A DNA stretch of 47,187 bases from CANKJK01 sp964400405 (lineage in GTDB: Bacteria; Acidobacteriota; Vicinamibacteria; Vicinamibacterales; UBA2999), in contig CAYNUO010000018.1 of assembly GCA_964400405.1 (NCBI GenBank), positions 1 through 47,187 on the forward strand. The letters run 5' to 3'. The stretch's first letter is position 1. Each line of letters begins with the position of its first letter. Of this stretch, positions 23,731-31,347 are shown piece by piece. Both the position numbers and the translations under genes were made by a program. Under the pieces are notes generated by a model. The model saw nothing but the letters and a program-made list of their open reading frames with translations, was not told where the DNA came from and made no database searches.

Positions 23731-25131
23731 GTGAACCTGCCACTGCTCCTGCTCGCCGGATACTCGGTCGTCGTCGTCGCGCTCGGCTTCTGGAGCGCGC
23801 GGCTCGTGCGCGGGAGCAGCGAGTTCTTCGTGGCCGGCCGGAGCCTCGGACCGGGGCTGGTCTTCACGTCGATGATCGCCGCCAACATCGGCGCGGGCGC
23901 CACGGTGGGCGTCGCCGGGCTGGCCTATCGCGACGGACTGAGCGCGTGGTGGTGGAGCGGCTCGGCCGGCGTCGGCTCGCTCGTGCTCGCCTTCTGGGTC
24001 GGCCCGCGCCTCTGGCGGATGGCGAAGGCGCGCGGCTTTTACACCACGGGCGACTTTCTTGAGGCGCGCTACGGCAGCACGGTACGCGCCGTCGTGACGG
24101 CGCTCATCTGGCTCGGGTCGCTGTCGATCCTCGCGGCGCAGCTCCTCGCCGGGGCGACCATCCTCAACGTGATCGCCGGCATTCCGCGCTGGGCAGGGTC
24201 GCTCATCGGCGGCGGCATCATGACGGCCTACTTCACGGCGGGCGGCCTGCTCGGCACCGCGCGCATCAACGCGCTGCAGTTCGCGGTGATGCTCGTCGGC
24301 TTCGCCGTTGCTGTGCCTGGAGTCGTCGGCAACGCGGGCGGACTCGCGCAGCTCGGCACCGCGCCAGGGCTGCCGGACGGATTCGGGTCCCTGCTGCACT
24401 CGTCGGGGCCGGGCTCGGGCTGGACGCTGCTGTTGCTCGTCGGGCCGGCGTTCATCATCTCGCCCGGCCTGATTCAGAAGTCCTACGGCGCGGCGAGCGA
24501 GCAAGCGCTGCGCTGGGGCGTGGGGCTGAATGCCGCCGCGCTGATGATCTTCACGTTCGCGCCGGTCCTGCTCGGCATGGCGGCGCGGGTGCTGGAACCC
24601 GGCATCACGGACGCGAACGCCGTGCTGCCGCAGGTCCTGACCCACCACCTGACGCCGTGGCTCGGCGCCATCGCGCTGGCGGCGATCTTCTCGACTGAAG
24701 TGGACACGTGCGATGCCGTGCTCTTCATGCTCTCCACGTCGCTCTCGCAGGATCTCTACAAGCGCCACATCAATCCTGGTGCGAGCGACCGTCAGCTGTT
24801 GACGGTGGCACGAGGCGCGGCGGTGGCCGGCGGCGCGGCCGGCGTCGTGTTCTCGGTCTATCTGCCGACGGTCGTCGAGGGCCTCAGCATCTTCTACGCG
24901 CTGCTCGGCGTCACGCTGCTCGTTCCGGTGGTCGGCGGGCTGTTCGTCGCACGCGCGGGGTCCCGTGAGGCGCTGGCCTCCATCGCCGGCGGCGTGATCG
25001 CGTGGCTCGCGGTCCGCTACGGATTGCGCGGCGTCTCGCCGTGGATGGACCCGACGTTCGTCGGCCTCGTCATCGCGGCCCTCGCGTTCGGCGTCACGCT
25101 CGCGCTGCCGCGACCCCGGCAAACGGTCTGA
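23731..25131 (+). CDS. Sodium:solute symporter (SSS family)
   Basis: 466 residues from GTG 23731, chosen because the first helix NLPLLLLAGYSVVVVALGFW starts there; the open frame begins 25 codons earlier. About 13 hydrophobic segments. The family signature is seen in SSEFFVAGRSLGPGLVFTSM plus IAANIGAGATVG, the unwound helix 1 with the sodium-binding residues, and in GFYTTGDFLEARYG. FSTEVDTCDAVLFMLSTSLS + QDLYKRHI matches the conserved helix 8 region. Sodium-coupled uptake of a small solute is expected (sugar, organic acid, proline or similar). The D-malate/tartrate-like dehydrogenase gene follows 49 bases downstream, so an organic acid is possible, but that is inference. Confidence 0.9.
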   Translation: MNLPLLLLAGYSVVVVALGFWSARLVRGSSEFFVAGRSLGPGLVFTSMIAANIGAGATVGVAGLAYRDGLSAWWWSGSAGVGSLVLAFWVGPRLWRMAKARGFYTTGDFLEARYGSTVRAVVTALIWLGSLSILAAQLLAGATILNVIAGIPRWAGSLIGGGIMTAYFTAGGLLGTARINALQFAVMLVGFAVAVPGVVGNAGGLAQLGTAPGLPDGFGSLLHSSGPGSGWTLLLLVGPAFIISPGLIQKSYGAASEQALRWGVGLNAAALMIFTFAPVLLGMAARVLEPGITDANAVLPQVLTHHLTPWLGAIALAAIFSTEVDTCDAVLFMLSTSLSQDLYKRHINPGASDRQLLTVARGAAVAGGAAGVVFSVYLPTVVEGLSIFYALLGVTLLVPVVGGLFVARAGSREALASIAGGVIAWLAVRYGLRGVSPWMDPTFVGLVIAALAFGVTLALPRPRQTV

Positions 25132-25180
25132 CACCCGGCCCGCATTCCCCTGACCGCGCCGGGCGTGGGACAATCGGCGG

Positions 25181-26248
25181 ATGGCACAGCAGACCTACCG
25201 CATCGCAGTGATCGCCGGCGACGGCATCGGCCCGGAAGTCATCCCCGTCGGCGTGGACGTGCTGAAGCGCGCCGCGCAGAAGGACGGCTTCGGTCTCGAG
25301 TTCACGGACCTGCCGTGGGGCTGCGACTACTACCTGAAGACCGGCAAGATGCTCGACGACAACTGGGTGGAGACGCTCAAGGGGTTTGACGCGATCTACC
25401 TGGGCGCCATCGGCGCACCGTCCGTTCCGGACTACATCTCGGCCGGCCAGCTCCTGCTGCCGATGCGCCAGCTGCTCGTGCAGTACATCAACCTCCGGCC
25501 GATGCGCCTGATGCCTGGCATCAAGAGCCCCCTCGGCGGGCGGAACGCGGCCGACATCGACATGATCTGCGTCCGCGAGAACTCCGAGGGCGAGTACTGC
25601 GGCGTCGGCGGACGCATCCACGTGGGCACGGACCTCGAGATGGCCGAGCAGACCGGCATCTTCACGAAGAAGGGCATCGAGCGCGTGGCCCGCTTCGGCT
25701 TCGATTTGGCGCGCACGCGTCCGCGGAAGATGCTGGCCAGTGCCACCAAGAGCAATGCCCTCCGCCACTCGATGACGCTGTGGGACGACGTCGTAGCCGA
25801 AGTCGCGAAGGACTACCCGGACGTCGAGCTGAAGAAGTACTACGTGGACGCGCTGGCCGCGCGCATGATCACGCACCCGCAGACGGTGGACGTGATGATC
25901 ACGTCGAACCTGTTCGGCGACATCCTGACGGACATCGGCTCCGCGATCTCAGGCAGCCTCGGTGTCGGCCCGAGCGGCAACATCAACCCGGATCGCACGT
26001 TCCCGTCGATGTTCGAGCCGCTGCACGGGTCCGCGCCGGACATTGCCGGCAAGGGCATCGCCAACCCGATCGGCACGGTGTGGGCCGGCGCGATGATGCT
26101 GGAGTTCCTCGGTCAGCCGGCGACCGGCGCGCGCATCGTCAAGGCCATCGAGCAGGTGCTCGAAGGCGGCGCGGTGAAGACGGCGGACCTCGGCGGCAAG
26201 GCCTCGACGAAAGAGATGGGCGCGGCGATCGTCGCTGCGCTGGCGTAG
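25181..26248 (+). CDS. Isocitrate/isopropylmalate dehydrogenase family, D-malate/tartrate type
   Basis: 355 residues. The family core is evident: AVIAGDGIGPEVIPVG at the N-terminus, VRENSEGEYCGVGGR (substrate arginine and metal region), SNLFGDILTDIGSAISGSLG and FEPLHGSAPDIAGKGIANP (NAD binding). The segment DYYLKTGKMLDDNWVE, with FDAIYLGAIGAPSVPD and QYINLRPMRLMPG, matches the tartrate/D-malate dehydrogenase subgroup (E. coli DmlA) better than LeuB or Icd. The predicted reaction is NAD- and metal-dependent oxidative decarboxylation of D-malate or related acids. GACAAT six bases before the ATG is a possible -10 box; no ribosome-binding site is seen. It lies downstream of a sodium symporter and convergent with the SMP-30 gene. 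Confidence 0.87.
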   Translation: MAQQTYRIAVIAGDGIGPEVIPVGVDVLKRAAQKDGFGLEFTDLPWGCDYYLKTGKMLDDNWVETLKGFDAIYLGAIGAPSVPDYISAGQLLLPMRQLLVQYINLRPMRLMPGIKSPLGGRNAADIDMICVRENSEGEYCGVGGRIHVGTDLEMAEQTGIFTKKGIERVARFGFDLARTRPRKMLASATKSNALRHSMTLWDDVVAEVAKDYPDVELKKYYVDALAARMITHPQTVDVMITSNLFGDILTDIGSAISGSLGVGPSGNINPDRTFPSMFEPLHGSAPDIAGKGIANPIGTVWAGAMMLEFLGQPATGARIVKAIEQVLEGGAVKTADLGGKASTKEMGAAIVAALA

Positions 26249-26269
26249 CGTCCGTCGCTTCGACTCGCG

Positions 26270-27307
26270 CTATTTCGCCCGGTCCGTCGGACCGCCGGTC
26301 AGCGTCCGCATCTTCCAGATGCTGCCCTGCGACACCATGTAGAGCGTCTTCCGGTCCGGACCCGCGAACGCCAGGTTCTGCATCTTCTTGCTGAGCGGGA
26401 TCCGGCCGAGGAACGCGCCCTTCGCGTTGAACACGTCGACTCCGAGCGGCATCGCGACGAAGATGTTGCCGGCACGGTCCACGGCCAGTCCGTCGGCCTG
26501 ATACGGAAACGTCTTCAGCGACTCCTCGGTGATCCGGTACTTCGCCACGTCCCGCCGGTTCGTCAGCGACCCGTCCGGCTTCACATCGAAGGCGATCAGC
26601 GACTCGCCTCGCGAGTCGTTCACGTAGAGCGTCCTGTCGTCAGGGCTGAGCGCGATGCCGTTCGGCATGATGATCCGCGCGGTGGCGTCGGCGGCTTTCC
26701 GCGGCGCGCCCGCTCCCGGCGCCAATGGGATGCGATAGAGATGCGTCGGCTCCTCATAGGCCGGCTTCATCAGCGTGCCGGCATCCGTCATGAACACCTC
26801 GTCCTTCTTCGAGATGACGAAGTCGTTCCCCTGAAACAGACGCTTGCCTTCCACCTCGGTCGCCCGCACGGTGCCTGCGCCGTCGCCGGTCAGGACGCGC
26901 AGGTGATCGGCCCTGGAGGTGGCGGTCGAGAGGACCAGCGCGATGAGGCGCCCCTTCGAGTCAACGCCAAGGGCGCGTGTGCCCGGCGCCTCGACGATGG
27001 TCGAGAGGGAGTCGTCGGCATTGATTCGCGTAACGCGGGGGCTGTTCTGTTCGACAAACGCGGCCGTGCCGTCCGGCAGACCGACGATGCCGTCGGCCCC
27101 GGGCAGGCCGTCCTTGACGAGCGGAACCGGCGTGCCGGGGGCGACGACCCCAGGGATGCCTTCGGTGACGACCGACGGCACCGCCTGGAGCTTGGGTCCG
27201 AGAATGCTGGCGGTCGAGGGGGCTGTCTGGGGGGTCTGTGCCGAAAGGCCGGCAAAGCCGGCCACCGCGGCCAGTGAGATCAGTGTCGCAAGCAGGCTGG
27301 CGCGCAT
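26270..27307 (-). CDS. Exported SMP-30/gluconolactonase-like beta-propeller
   Basis: 345 residues from ATG 27305-27307, where a signal peptide begins (ASLLATLISLAAVAGFAGLSAQ). The body is a six-blade-type propeller: GIVGLPDGTAAFVEQNSPRV, GNDFVISKKDEVFMTDAG, GIALSPDDRTLYVNDSRGES, DGLAVDRAGNIFVAMPLGVD and LAFAGPDRKTLYMVSQGSI. N and D residues at NGIALSPD and ADGLAVD match the metal-binding positions of SMP-30 lactonases. It probably opens a sugar lactone in the periplasm. The open frame extends upstream 51 codons into the aldolase gene, which is unlikely coding. It is downstream of the exported HpcH aldolase by 14 bases, so they share an operon. Substrate is unknown. Confidence 0.85.
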   Translation of the reverse strand: MRASLLATLISLAAVAGFAGLSAQTPQTAPSTASILGPKLQAVPSVVTEGIPGVVAPGTPVPLVKDGLPGADGIVGLPDGTAAFVEQNSPRVTRINADDSLSTIVEAPGTRALGVDSKGRLIALVLSTATSRADHLRVLTGDGAGTVRATEVEGKRLFQGNDFVISKKDEVFMTDAGTLMKPAYEEPTHLYRIPLAPGAGAPRKAADATARIIMPNGIALSPDDRTLYVNDSRGESLIAFDVKPDGSLTNRRDVAKYRITEESLKTFPYQADGLAVDRAGNIFVAMPLGVDVFNAKGAFLGRIPLSKKMQNLAFAGPDRKTLYMVSQGSIWKMRTLTGGPTDRAK

Positions 27308-27321
27308 GGTGCCCCCTGCTG

Positions 27322-28275
27322 CTACTGCGCCTTCCTGCCGACGCGGATAGCCGCGGCCACATCGGTGGTCAGGCCGCCGCTCGCGCCGCCGACGTCCAGA
27401 TACCGCCAGCCCTCCTTCATCTTCTGCTCGATGTTGTCGGGCCGCACGGGGAAGCCGCACACGACATTGTGCTTCTTGCAGGCGGCGAGAATCGTGTCGG
27501 CCGCGCCCTTCATCTCGGGGGCGTCTTCGGTCACACCGAGCGAGCGCGGCATATCACCGAGCACGCCCGCGAAGATGATCCCCACGCCCGGCAGCGCGGC
27601 GATCGCGTCGATGTTCTTCAGGCCCTCACCCGTTTCGATCAGCAGGATCGACACCAGGTCGCCGTCAGGATTGAGCGGCCAGAGGTCCGCGCGGTCGGTG
27701 TAGTCCGGCACGCCCCAGAACCACGGCGCGGCCTGCGAACAGCAGCCGCGGATGCCGACCGGCTCCCGGTACTTCGAGGTCTTGAGCGCCGGGTAGCGCA
27801 TCGACGCGATGGCCGCCTTCGCCTGCTCGACATTGTCGATAGCCGGGAACTTGATGCCCATCATGCCGATGTCGAGCAGCTGCTTCACGGCCCACGCCGA
27901 GCTCTCCCGGCCGTAGGGCGCGATCCGGACGAACGGCGCCACGTTGGGCTGGGCATTACCCTTCTTCACCGCCGTCTGCTTGTCGATCATGCCGATGAGG
28001 AAGTTCTTCGCGGCCGTGAAGTCCATCGGCCCGTGCTCCATCTCAAGCCGCACGAAGTCGATGTCGGAGCGCGCCAGCGCGCGGGCGTTCTCGAACGACA
28101 GGTCGGACGTGCTGACCCCGATGACAGACTTGCCCTGCGAGAGCTTGTCGACGACAGGGTTGATGTGCAGCTTCTTCTGGGCGCGCGGCGCGGGCACCAG
28201 CACGGACACCAGAAGGATGATGAGCGCCAGCAGGAACAGGGCGCGGGGCAGGAAGCGGCTCGTGCGGTCGGACAT
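27322..28275 (-). CDS. HpcH/HpaI-family aldolase with N-terminal signal sequence
   Basis: 317 residues. Unlike the standard cytoplasmic enzymes, it begins with a basic stretch and a long hydrophobic helix (ALFLLALIILLVSVLVPAPRA) that ends in a cleavage-like PRAQ, so it is exported or membrane-anchored. The TIM-barrel motifs align to HpaI: FVRLEMEHGP with E80 and H81, APFVRIAP with R117, LLIETGEGL with metal ligand E214, and GVLGDMPRSLG with D241, shifted one residue by an insertion relative to GPADLS. The reaction would be retro-aldol cleavage of a 2-keto-hydroxy acid, with a divalent metal. Start ATG 28273-28275, with AGGAG directly beneath a hairpin. Same operon direction as the cytochrome/DUF1080 and SMP-30 genes. 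Confidence 0.85.
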   Translation of the reverse strand: MSDRTSRFLPRALFLLALIILLVSVLVPAPRAQKKLHINPVVDKLSQGKSVIGVSTSDLSFENARALARSDIDFVRLEMEHGPMDFTAAKNFLIGMIDKQTAVKKGNAQPNVAPFVRIAPYGRESSAWAVKQLLDIGMMGIKFPAIDNVEQAKAAIASMRYPALKTSKYREPVGIRGCCSQAAPWFWGVPDYTDRADLWPLNPDGDLVSILLIETGEGLKNIDAIAALPGVGIIFAGVLGDMPRSLGVTEDAPEMKGAADTILAACKKHNVVCGFPVRPDNIEQKMKEGWRYLDVGGASGGLTTDVAAAIRVGRKAQ

Positions 28276-28281
28276 CGTGGA

Positions 28282-28307
28282 CTCCTGCGGCCCGCGTCGC
28301 GGGCCGC
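28282..28307 (-). terminator. Hairpin abutting the ribosome-binding site of the exported aldolase
   Basis: GCGGCCCGC (28287-28295), loop GTC, GCGGGCCGC (28299-28307): a perfect 9-base GC stem. On the minus strand AGGAG (28286-28282) follows it with no gap, then six bases and the ATG. It could end the upstream cytochrome message, protect a processed 5' end, or affect translation of the aldolase. Confidence 0.45.
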
Positions 28308-28399
28308 CTCAGTGGTGTGAAAGCGCCGGTCACTATGGCGCGCGCGCTGGCCGACCGGCAATCAGGGGAAACCGGTAGCCAGCGCACGCAGCGATCGCG

Positions 28400-29791
28400 T
28401 TACTCGACTTTGACCCGAAGGTTGCGCCAGCGCACCGGAGCACCTTCGAGCTGCATCCCGATCGGGCCCGGTTTGTAGTCGTGCTGGCTGAGCGTCGAGA
28501 CCAGCGCGCCGTTGATGTAGGTCTTCACGACGCCCGCCTTCGAGGCAATCTCGACCTTGTCCCAGGAGCCGAGCGGCGTCGCCACCTTCATGTAGGCGTC
28601 GTGGTCGTACTCGATCTTGCCCTTGCCGCCGATCGCGAACGGCTCACCGAAGTCATAGTAGCGGCCCTCGATCTCGACGCTGCGTGGAAACGTCCGGTGC
28701 GGCGGGGCGATGAAGATCAGCGCGCCCGTGCCGCCGAAGTAGAGCTTGTCGCCCGCGTCCCAGTCGGCCGGCTTCTCGAACTTCTGCTCGAAGCGGAACG
28801 TGAAGTCGCCGTAGGGCTTGTCCCAGTAGAAGTACCCGTGGATGTTGCACTGGCAGACGATCTCGCCGTTCTCGACGTGGATCAGATCCGGCGACGGAGC
28901 CGCCTGCCCGCAGCCGTCCGGCTGGGCCGTGCAGTTCGGGTTCACGACGAACTTGATGCCGGTGAAGTCCTTGCCGTTGAAGAGCGACTCGAAGCCCTTC
29001 TCGCCGAGGATCATGTTCTTCATGCGCGCCGCGTCGGGCGTCAGCTCCTCGTTGCCGGCCGGCAGGTCGTTGTTCTCGAGGATGTAGGCCAGGATGTCGG
29101 CGCGCGTCTGCTCGGAGATCGCCTTCGTGTTGAAGGCCGGCATGGATTGGAGCTTCGAGAACAGGTGATAGACGGTCGGGTAGAGCACCTGGCCGTGATA
29201 CACGCGCTCGATGAACCGGCCGCCGAACGTGCTCGGCATGATGAACCGGTTGTTCTCCTCCGAGAACAGCTTCCGGTCCACCGTGTGACAGAACGCGCAG
29301 TTGCGGTTGAACGCCGTCTTGCCGCGGATGGCCTGCGCCTTGGTGTAGTAGCCGGCTGCCTTGAGCGGCTCGACGGTACGCGTGGCCGGACCGGCCGAGC
29401 CGCCGTTGAGGTCGCCGCTTCCGGCCGCCACGTTGCTCTTCTTCAGCATGAACGCGACGATGTCCGCGCTCTGCTGGCGCGCCAGCCCCCCGGCGCCGTG
29501 CAGCGGCATCTGCGTATACACGTAGTCGACCAGGTCGTTGAGCGGCTTGCCCTGCCAGCGCGCGGCGAACGCGGGTCCGGCGACGGCCGGCGCGCGATCC
29601 CCGCCGAGCAGCTGCGGCCCGTGGCACACCGCACAGTTGCCGCCGTAGAGCTTCTCGCCCCGGCCGGCCTGTGCCTCGGAATAGGAGCCCGTCCACCCCT
29701 GCGGGTTCTGGGCCTGGCCTCGCGCACCGGCCTGCAGGACCACGGCGGCAATCGCGAGCACGAACGTGCTGAACACAATGAGTCTCTTCAT
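28400..29791 (-). CDS. Fusion of two cytochrome c domains and a DUF1080 domain, exported
   Basis: 463 residues. A signal peptide (LIVFSTFVLAIAAVVLQAGA) precedes two heme-binding sites, CAVCH at 53-57 and CAFCH at 165-169, each in a short class I cytochrome c fold with following methionines (QMPLHG near 95, SMPAFN later) as possible axial ligands. From about residue 265, EKGFESLFNGKDFTGIKF begins a DUF1080 (3-keto-disaccharide hydrolase/LamG-like) domain that runs to the end (RWRNLRVKVE). DUF1080 proteins are linked to breakdown of 3-keto-glycosides, and the cytochrome part could take electrons from a sugar-oxidising partner. The CQCN and NCTAQPDGCG cysteines in the insert are unexplained. Divergent from the ferredoxin gene. 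Confidence 0.87.
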   Translation of the reverse strand: MKRLIVFSTFVLAIAAVVLQAGARGQAQNPQGWTGSYSEAQAGRGEKLYGGNCAVCHGPQLLGGDRAPAVAGPAFAARWQGKPLNDLVDYVYTQMPLHGAGGLARQQSADIVAFMLKKSNVAAGSGDLNGGSAGPATRTVEPLKAAGYYTKAQAIRGKTAFNRNCAFCHTVDRKLFSEENNRFIMPSTFGGRFIERVYHGQVLYPTVYHLFSKLQSMPAFNTKAISEQTRADILAYILENNDLPAGNEELTPDAARMKNMILGEKGFESLFNGKDFTGIKFVVNPNCTAQPDGCGQAAPSPDLIHVENGEIVCQCNIHGYFYWDKPYGDFTFRFEQKFEKPADWDAGDKLYFGGTGALIFIAPPHRTFPRSVEIEGRYYDFGEPFAIGGKGKIEYDHDAYMKVATPLGSWDKVEIASKAGVVKTYINGALVSTLSQHDYKPGPIGMQLEGAPVRWRNLRVKVE

Positions 29792-29879
29792 GGCGGACTA
29801 GTGTGGGCCACGACGCGGTTCCTGACAACCGCCGGCCGCGCCTTTCACCGCTGATAGCATTGGCGTCAGCGGAGGTGTC

Positions 29880-30098
29880 ATGAGCGGACGGGTGCAGTCC
29901 TACGAATCGGATGAGATCGTCGTGACGTTCGACCCGGAGCGCTGCCAGCACACGGCGATCTGCCTGCGAGGCCTTCCGGGCGTGTTCGACATCAGGCGGA
30001 AGCGCTGGATCGACGTGAAGGCCGCGTCGGCCGACGAGGTCGCCGCCCAGGTCGACAGGTGCCCGTCCGGGGCCTTGCAGTACATCCGGAAGGCGTAA
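29880..30098 (+). CDS. Single [4Fe-4S] divergent ferredoxin domain protein (Fer4_19)
   Basis: 72 residues. Four family features are visible: VTFDPERCQHTAICLRGL with two cysteines, FDIRRKRWIDV, the ADEVAAQVDRCPSGAL segment with the last cysteine and the typical CPSGAL end. Only three cysteines are present (positions about 22, 28 and 61), which matches the divergent mono-cluster proteins of the YjdI/Fer4_19 type rather than classical ferredoxins. It is likely a small cytoplasmic electron carrier or cluster-binding protein. A good ribosome-binding site GGAGGTG precedes the ATG. The next gene starts eight bases after its stop. It is divergent from the exported cytochrome; the intergenic gap is 88 bases. 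Confidence 0.85.
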   Translation: MSGRVQSYESDEIVVTFDPERCQHTAICLRGLPGVFDIRRKRWIDVKAASADEVAAQVDRCPSGALQYIRKA

Positions 30099-30106
30099 CC
30101 GGCCAG

Positions 30107-30469
30107 GTGGACGTCGAGCAGCTCGCAGGGCGCGGGGGACCGCTGGAAGTGCGACGCGCGGCGCAGCCCTGGCTGGGCGCACCCCAGTTTGCGGAGCTTG
30201 CGGCCCGGCTCTTTCCAATCGAATTCGACCTGCTCGACTTTCTCGACGGCCACAAGGTCGAAATCGCCCCGGGAGACTTCTCTGCGCAGGATGTGCCGCG
30301 CGGCTCGGTCCTGCGCTACTTCGGCTTCACTGATGCCCAGCTGGACGCGATCCTCGTGCACCTCGAGGCGCTCGCTGTCGCCGAGACACGTGACGGCACT
30401 GTCGGCCTCACGGCGACGGCGGTGCAGATGCTGGCATCGCGGCCCACCGCATCCGCGCCACCGCGGTAA
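30107..30469 (+). CDS. Hypothetical protein, 120 residues
   Basis: The frame opens with GTG at 30107, eight bases after the ferredoxin stop; an in-frame upstream ATG lies inside the ferredoxin gene and is less likely. No family is recognised. The middle, RGSVLRYFGFTDAQLDAILV + HLEALAVAETRDGTVGL, looks like a small winged-helix-type fold (two helices and a beta hairpin), so a DNA-binding or scaffolding protein is possible. Codon third positions are strongly G/C and amino-acid composition is normal, which supports coding. The minus-strand alternative over the same bases is less protein-like. Being joined to a ferredoxin gene, it could be its partner. Convergent with the lytic transglycosylase gene. 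Confidence 0.6.
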   Translation: MDVEQLAGRGGPLEVRRAAQPWLGAPQFAELAARLFPIEFDLLDFLDGHKVEIAPGDFSAQDVPRGSVLRYFGFTDAQLDAILVHLEALAVAETRDGTVGLTATAVQMLASRPTASAPPR

Positions 30470-30473
30470 CCCG

Positions 30474-31319
30474 CTAGGAGACCGCCGTGTTGACCCGCGC
30501 CAGCACGTTCCTCACATAGTTGCGGGTCTCCCCGTAGAGCGCGACTTCGCGCCGTGCATAGCGGTGCGCGTAGCCGGGGCCTCCGTTGTAGGCGATGAGC
30601 GCCAGTTCGGTGCTGCCGAACGTCTGCAGCATCTCCGCGAAATAGCGAACACCCCCCTCGATGTTCTCGTGCGCCACCCAGGGATTGACACCGAGCTCGC
30701 GCGCCGTGGCCGGCATCAGTTGCATGAGACCGATGGCACCCTTGCGCGATTGCGCGTGCATCTCGAAGCCTGATTCAGTGGCGATCATCGCGCGCACCAG
30801 CGCGGCACTGACGTTGTAGCGGGCCGCGTAGAAAGCAACGAGCGAATCAAGCTGACGACTCGGCCAATCGCGCGCACGCCCACCCGGACTTCCGGGGGGA
30901 GCGGGCGGCATGCGCGGCGGGGCGGCTGGCGGCGCCAGCTGCGCAAGCCGTGCACTGTACTGGCGCTCGAGATAGTCCTCGACCGCTTCTCGCCGCTGCC
31001 CCGTGGCGAGCATCCGGCGGGCCGTGCCAAGTGCGCGCCTGCTGATGCGACCGGTAATGACGTCCGCGGTCTCCCTCGCGGAATATCCAAGCGACAGGAG
31101 CTGGTAGGCATCCGAGTCGCGCGAAGCCACGCCCGGCGCCCCCGGAGCGCCCGCCACGGCATCGACCAGTGCGTCAATCTCGGCCTGCGTCGGTGACGAT
31201 CTGAGAAGCCGGCGGACGGACGTCAGGTTCTCGGGCCCGGCGGCCGCGGCTGCGGCGCTCGAACACGCCAGCACGACAAGCGCGAGGAGAGCGGCAGGCA
31301 CCTGGGAGCTAATCGGCAC
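30474..31319 (-). CDS. Lytic transglycosylase (SLT domain), possibly a lipoprotein
   Basis: 281 residues, GTG start at 31317-31319. The N-terminus is a signal sequence with LALVVLACSS, which could be a lipobox (VLAC). Residues 30-150 are an Ala/Pro-rich unknown region. The C-terminal SLT domain has the catalytic glutamate E182 in MIATESGFEMHAQS, followed by KGAIGLMQLMPATARELGVN, NIEGGVRYFAEMLQTFG and ALIAYNGGPG, the full family-1 lytic transglycosylase pattern. It cleaves the glycan strand of peptidoglycan, forming anhydro-muropeptides, in the periplasm. It starts 28 bases after the stop of the lipid-enzyme fusion and probably belongs to the same operon, giving an envelope theme. Confidence 0.92.
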   Translation of the reverse strand: MPISSQVPAALLALVVLACSSAAAAAAGPENLTSVRRLLRSSPTQAEIDALVDAVAGAPGAPGVASRDSDAYQLLSLGYSARETADVITGRISRRALGTARRMLATGQRREAVEDYLERQYSARLAQLAPPAAPPRMPPAPPGSPGGRARDWPSRQLDSLVAFYAARYNVSAALVRAMIATESGFEMHAQSRKGAIGLMQLMPATARELGVNPWVAHENIEGGVRYFAEMLQTFGSTELALIAYNGGPGYAHRYARREVALYGETRNYVRNVLARVNTAVS

Positions 31320-31347
31320 CGGAGCCGCACGCGTGAATCCCGCCGTG

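Noticed and set aside
28481..29854. 457-codon plus-strand frame opposite the cytochrome-DUF1080 gene
   Set aside because: Low-complexity Arg/Val/Glu composition and complete overlap with a well-supported gene.
29900..30361. 153-codon minus-strand frame over the ferredoxin and unknown gene
   Set aside because: It runs antisense through a recognised ferredoxin; the plus-strand frames have better composition and a ribosome-binding site.
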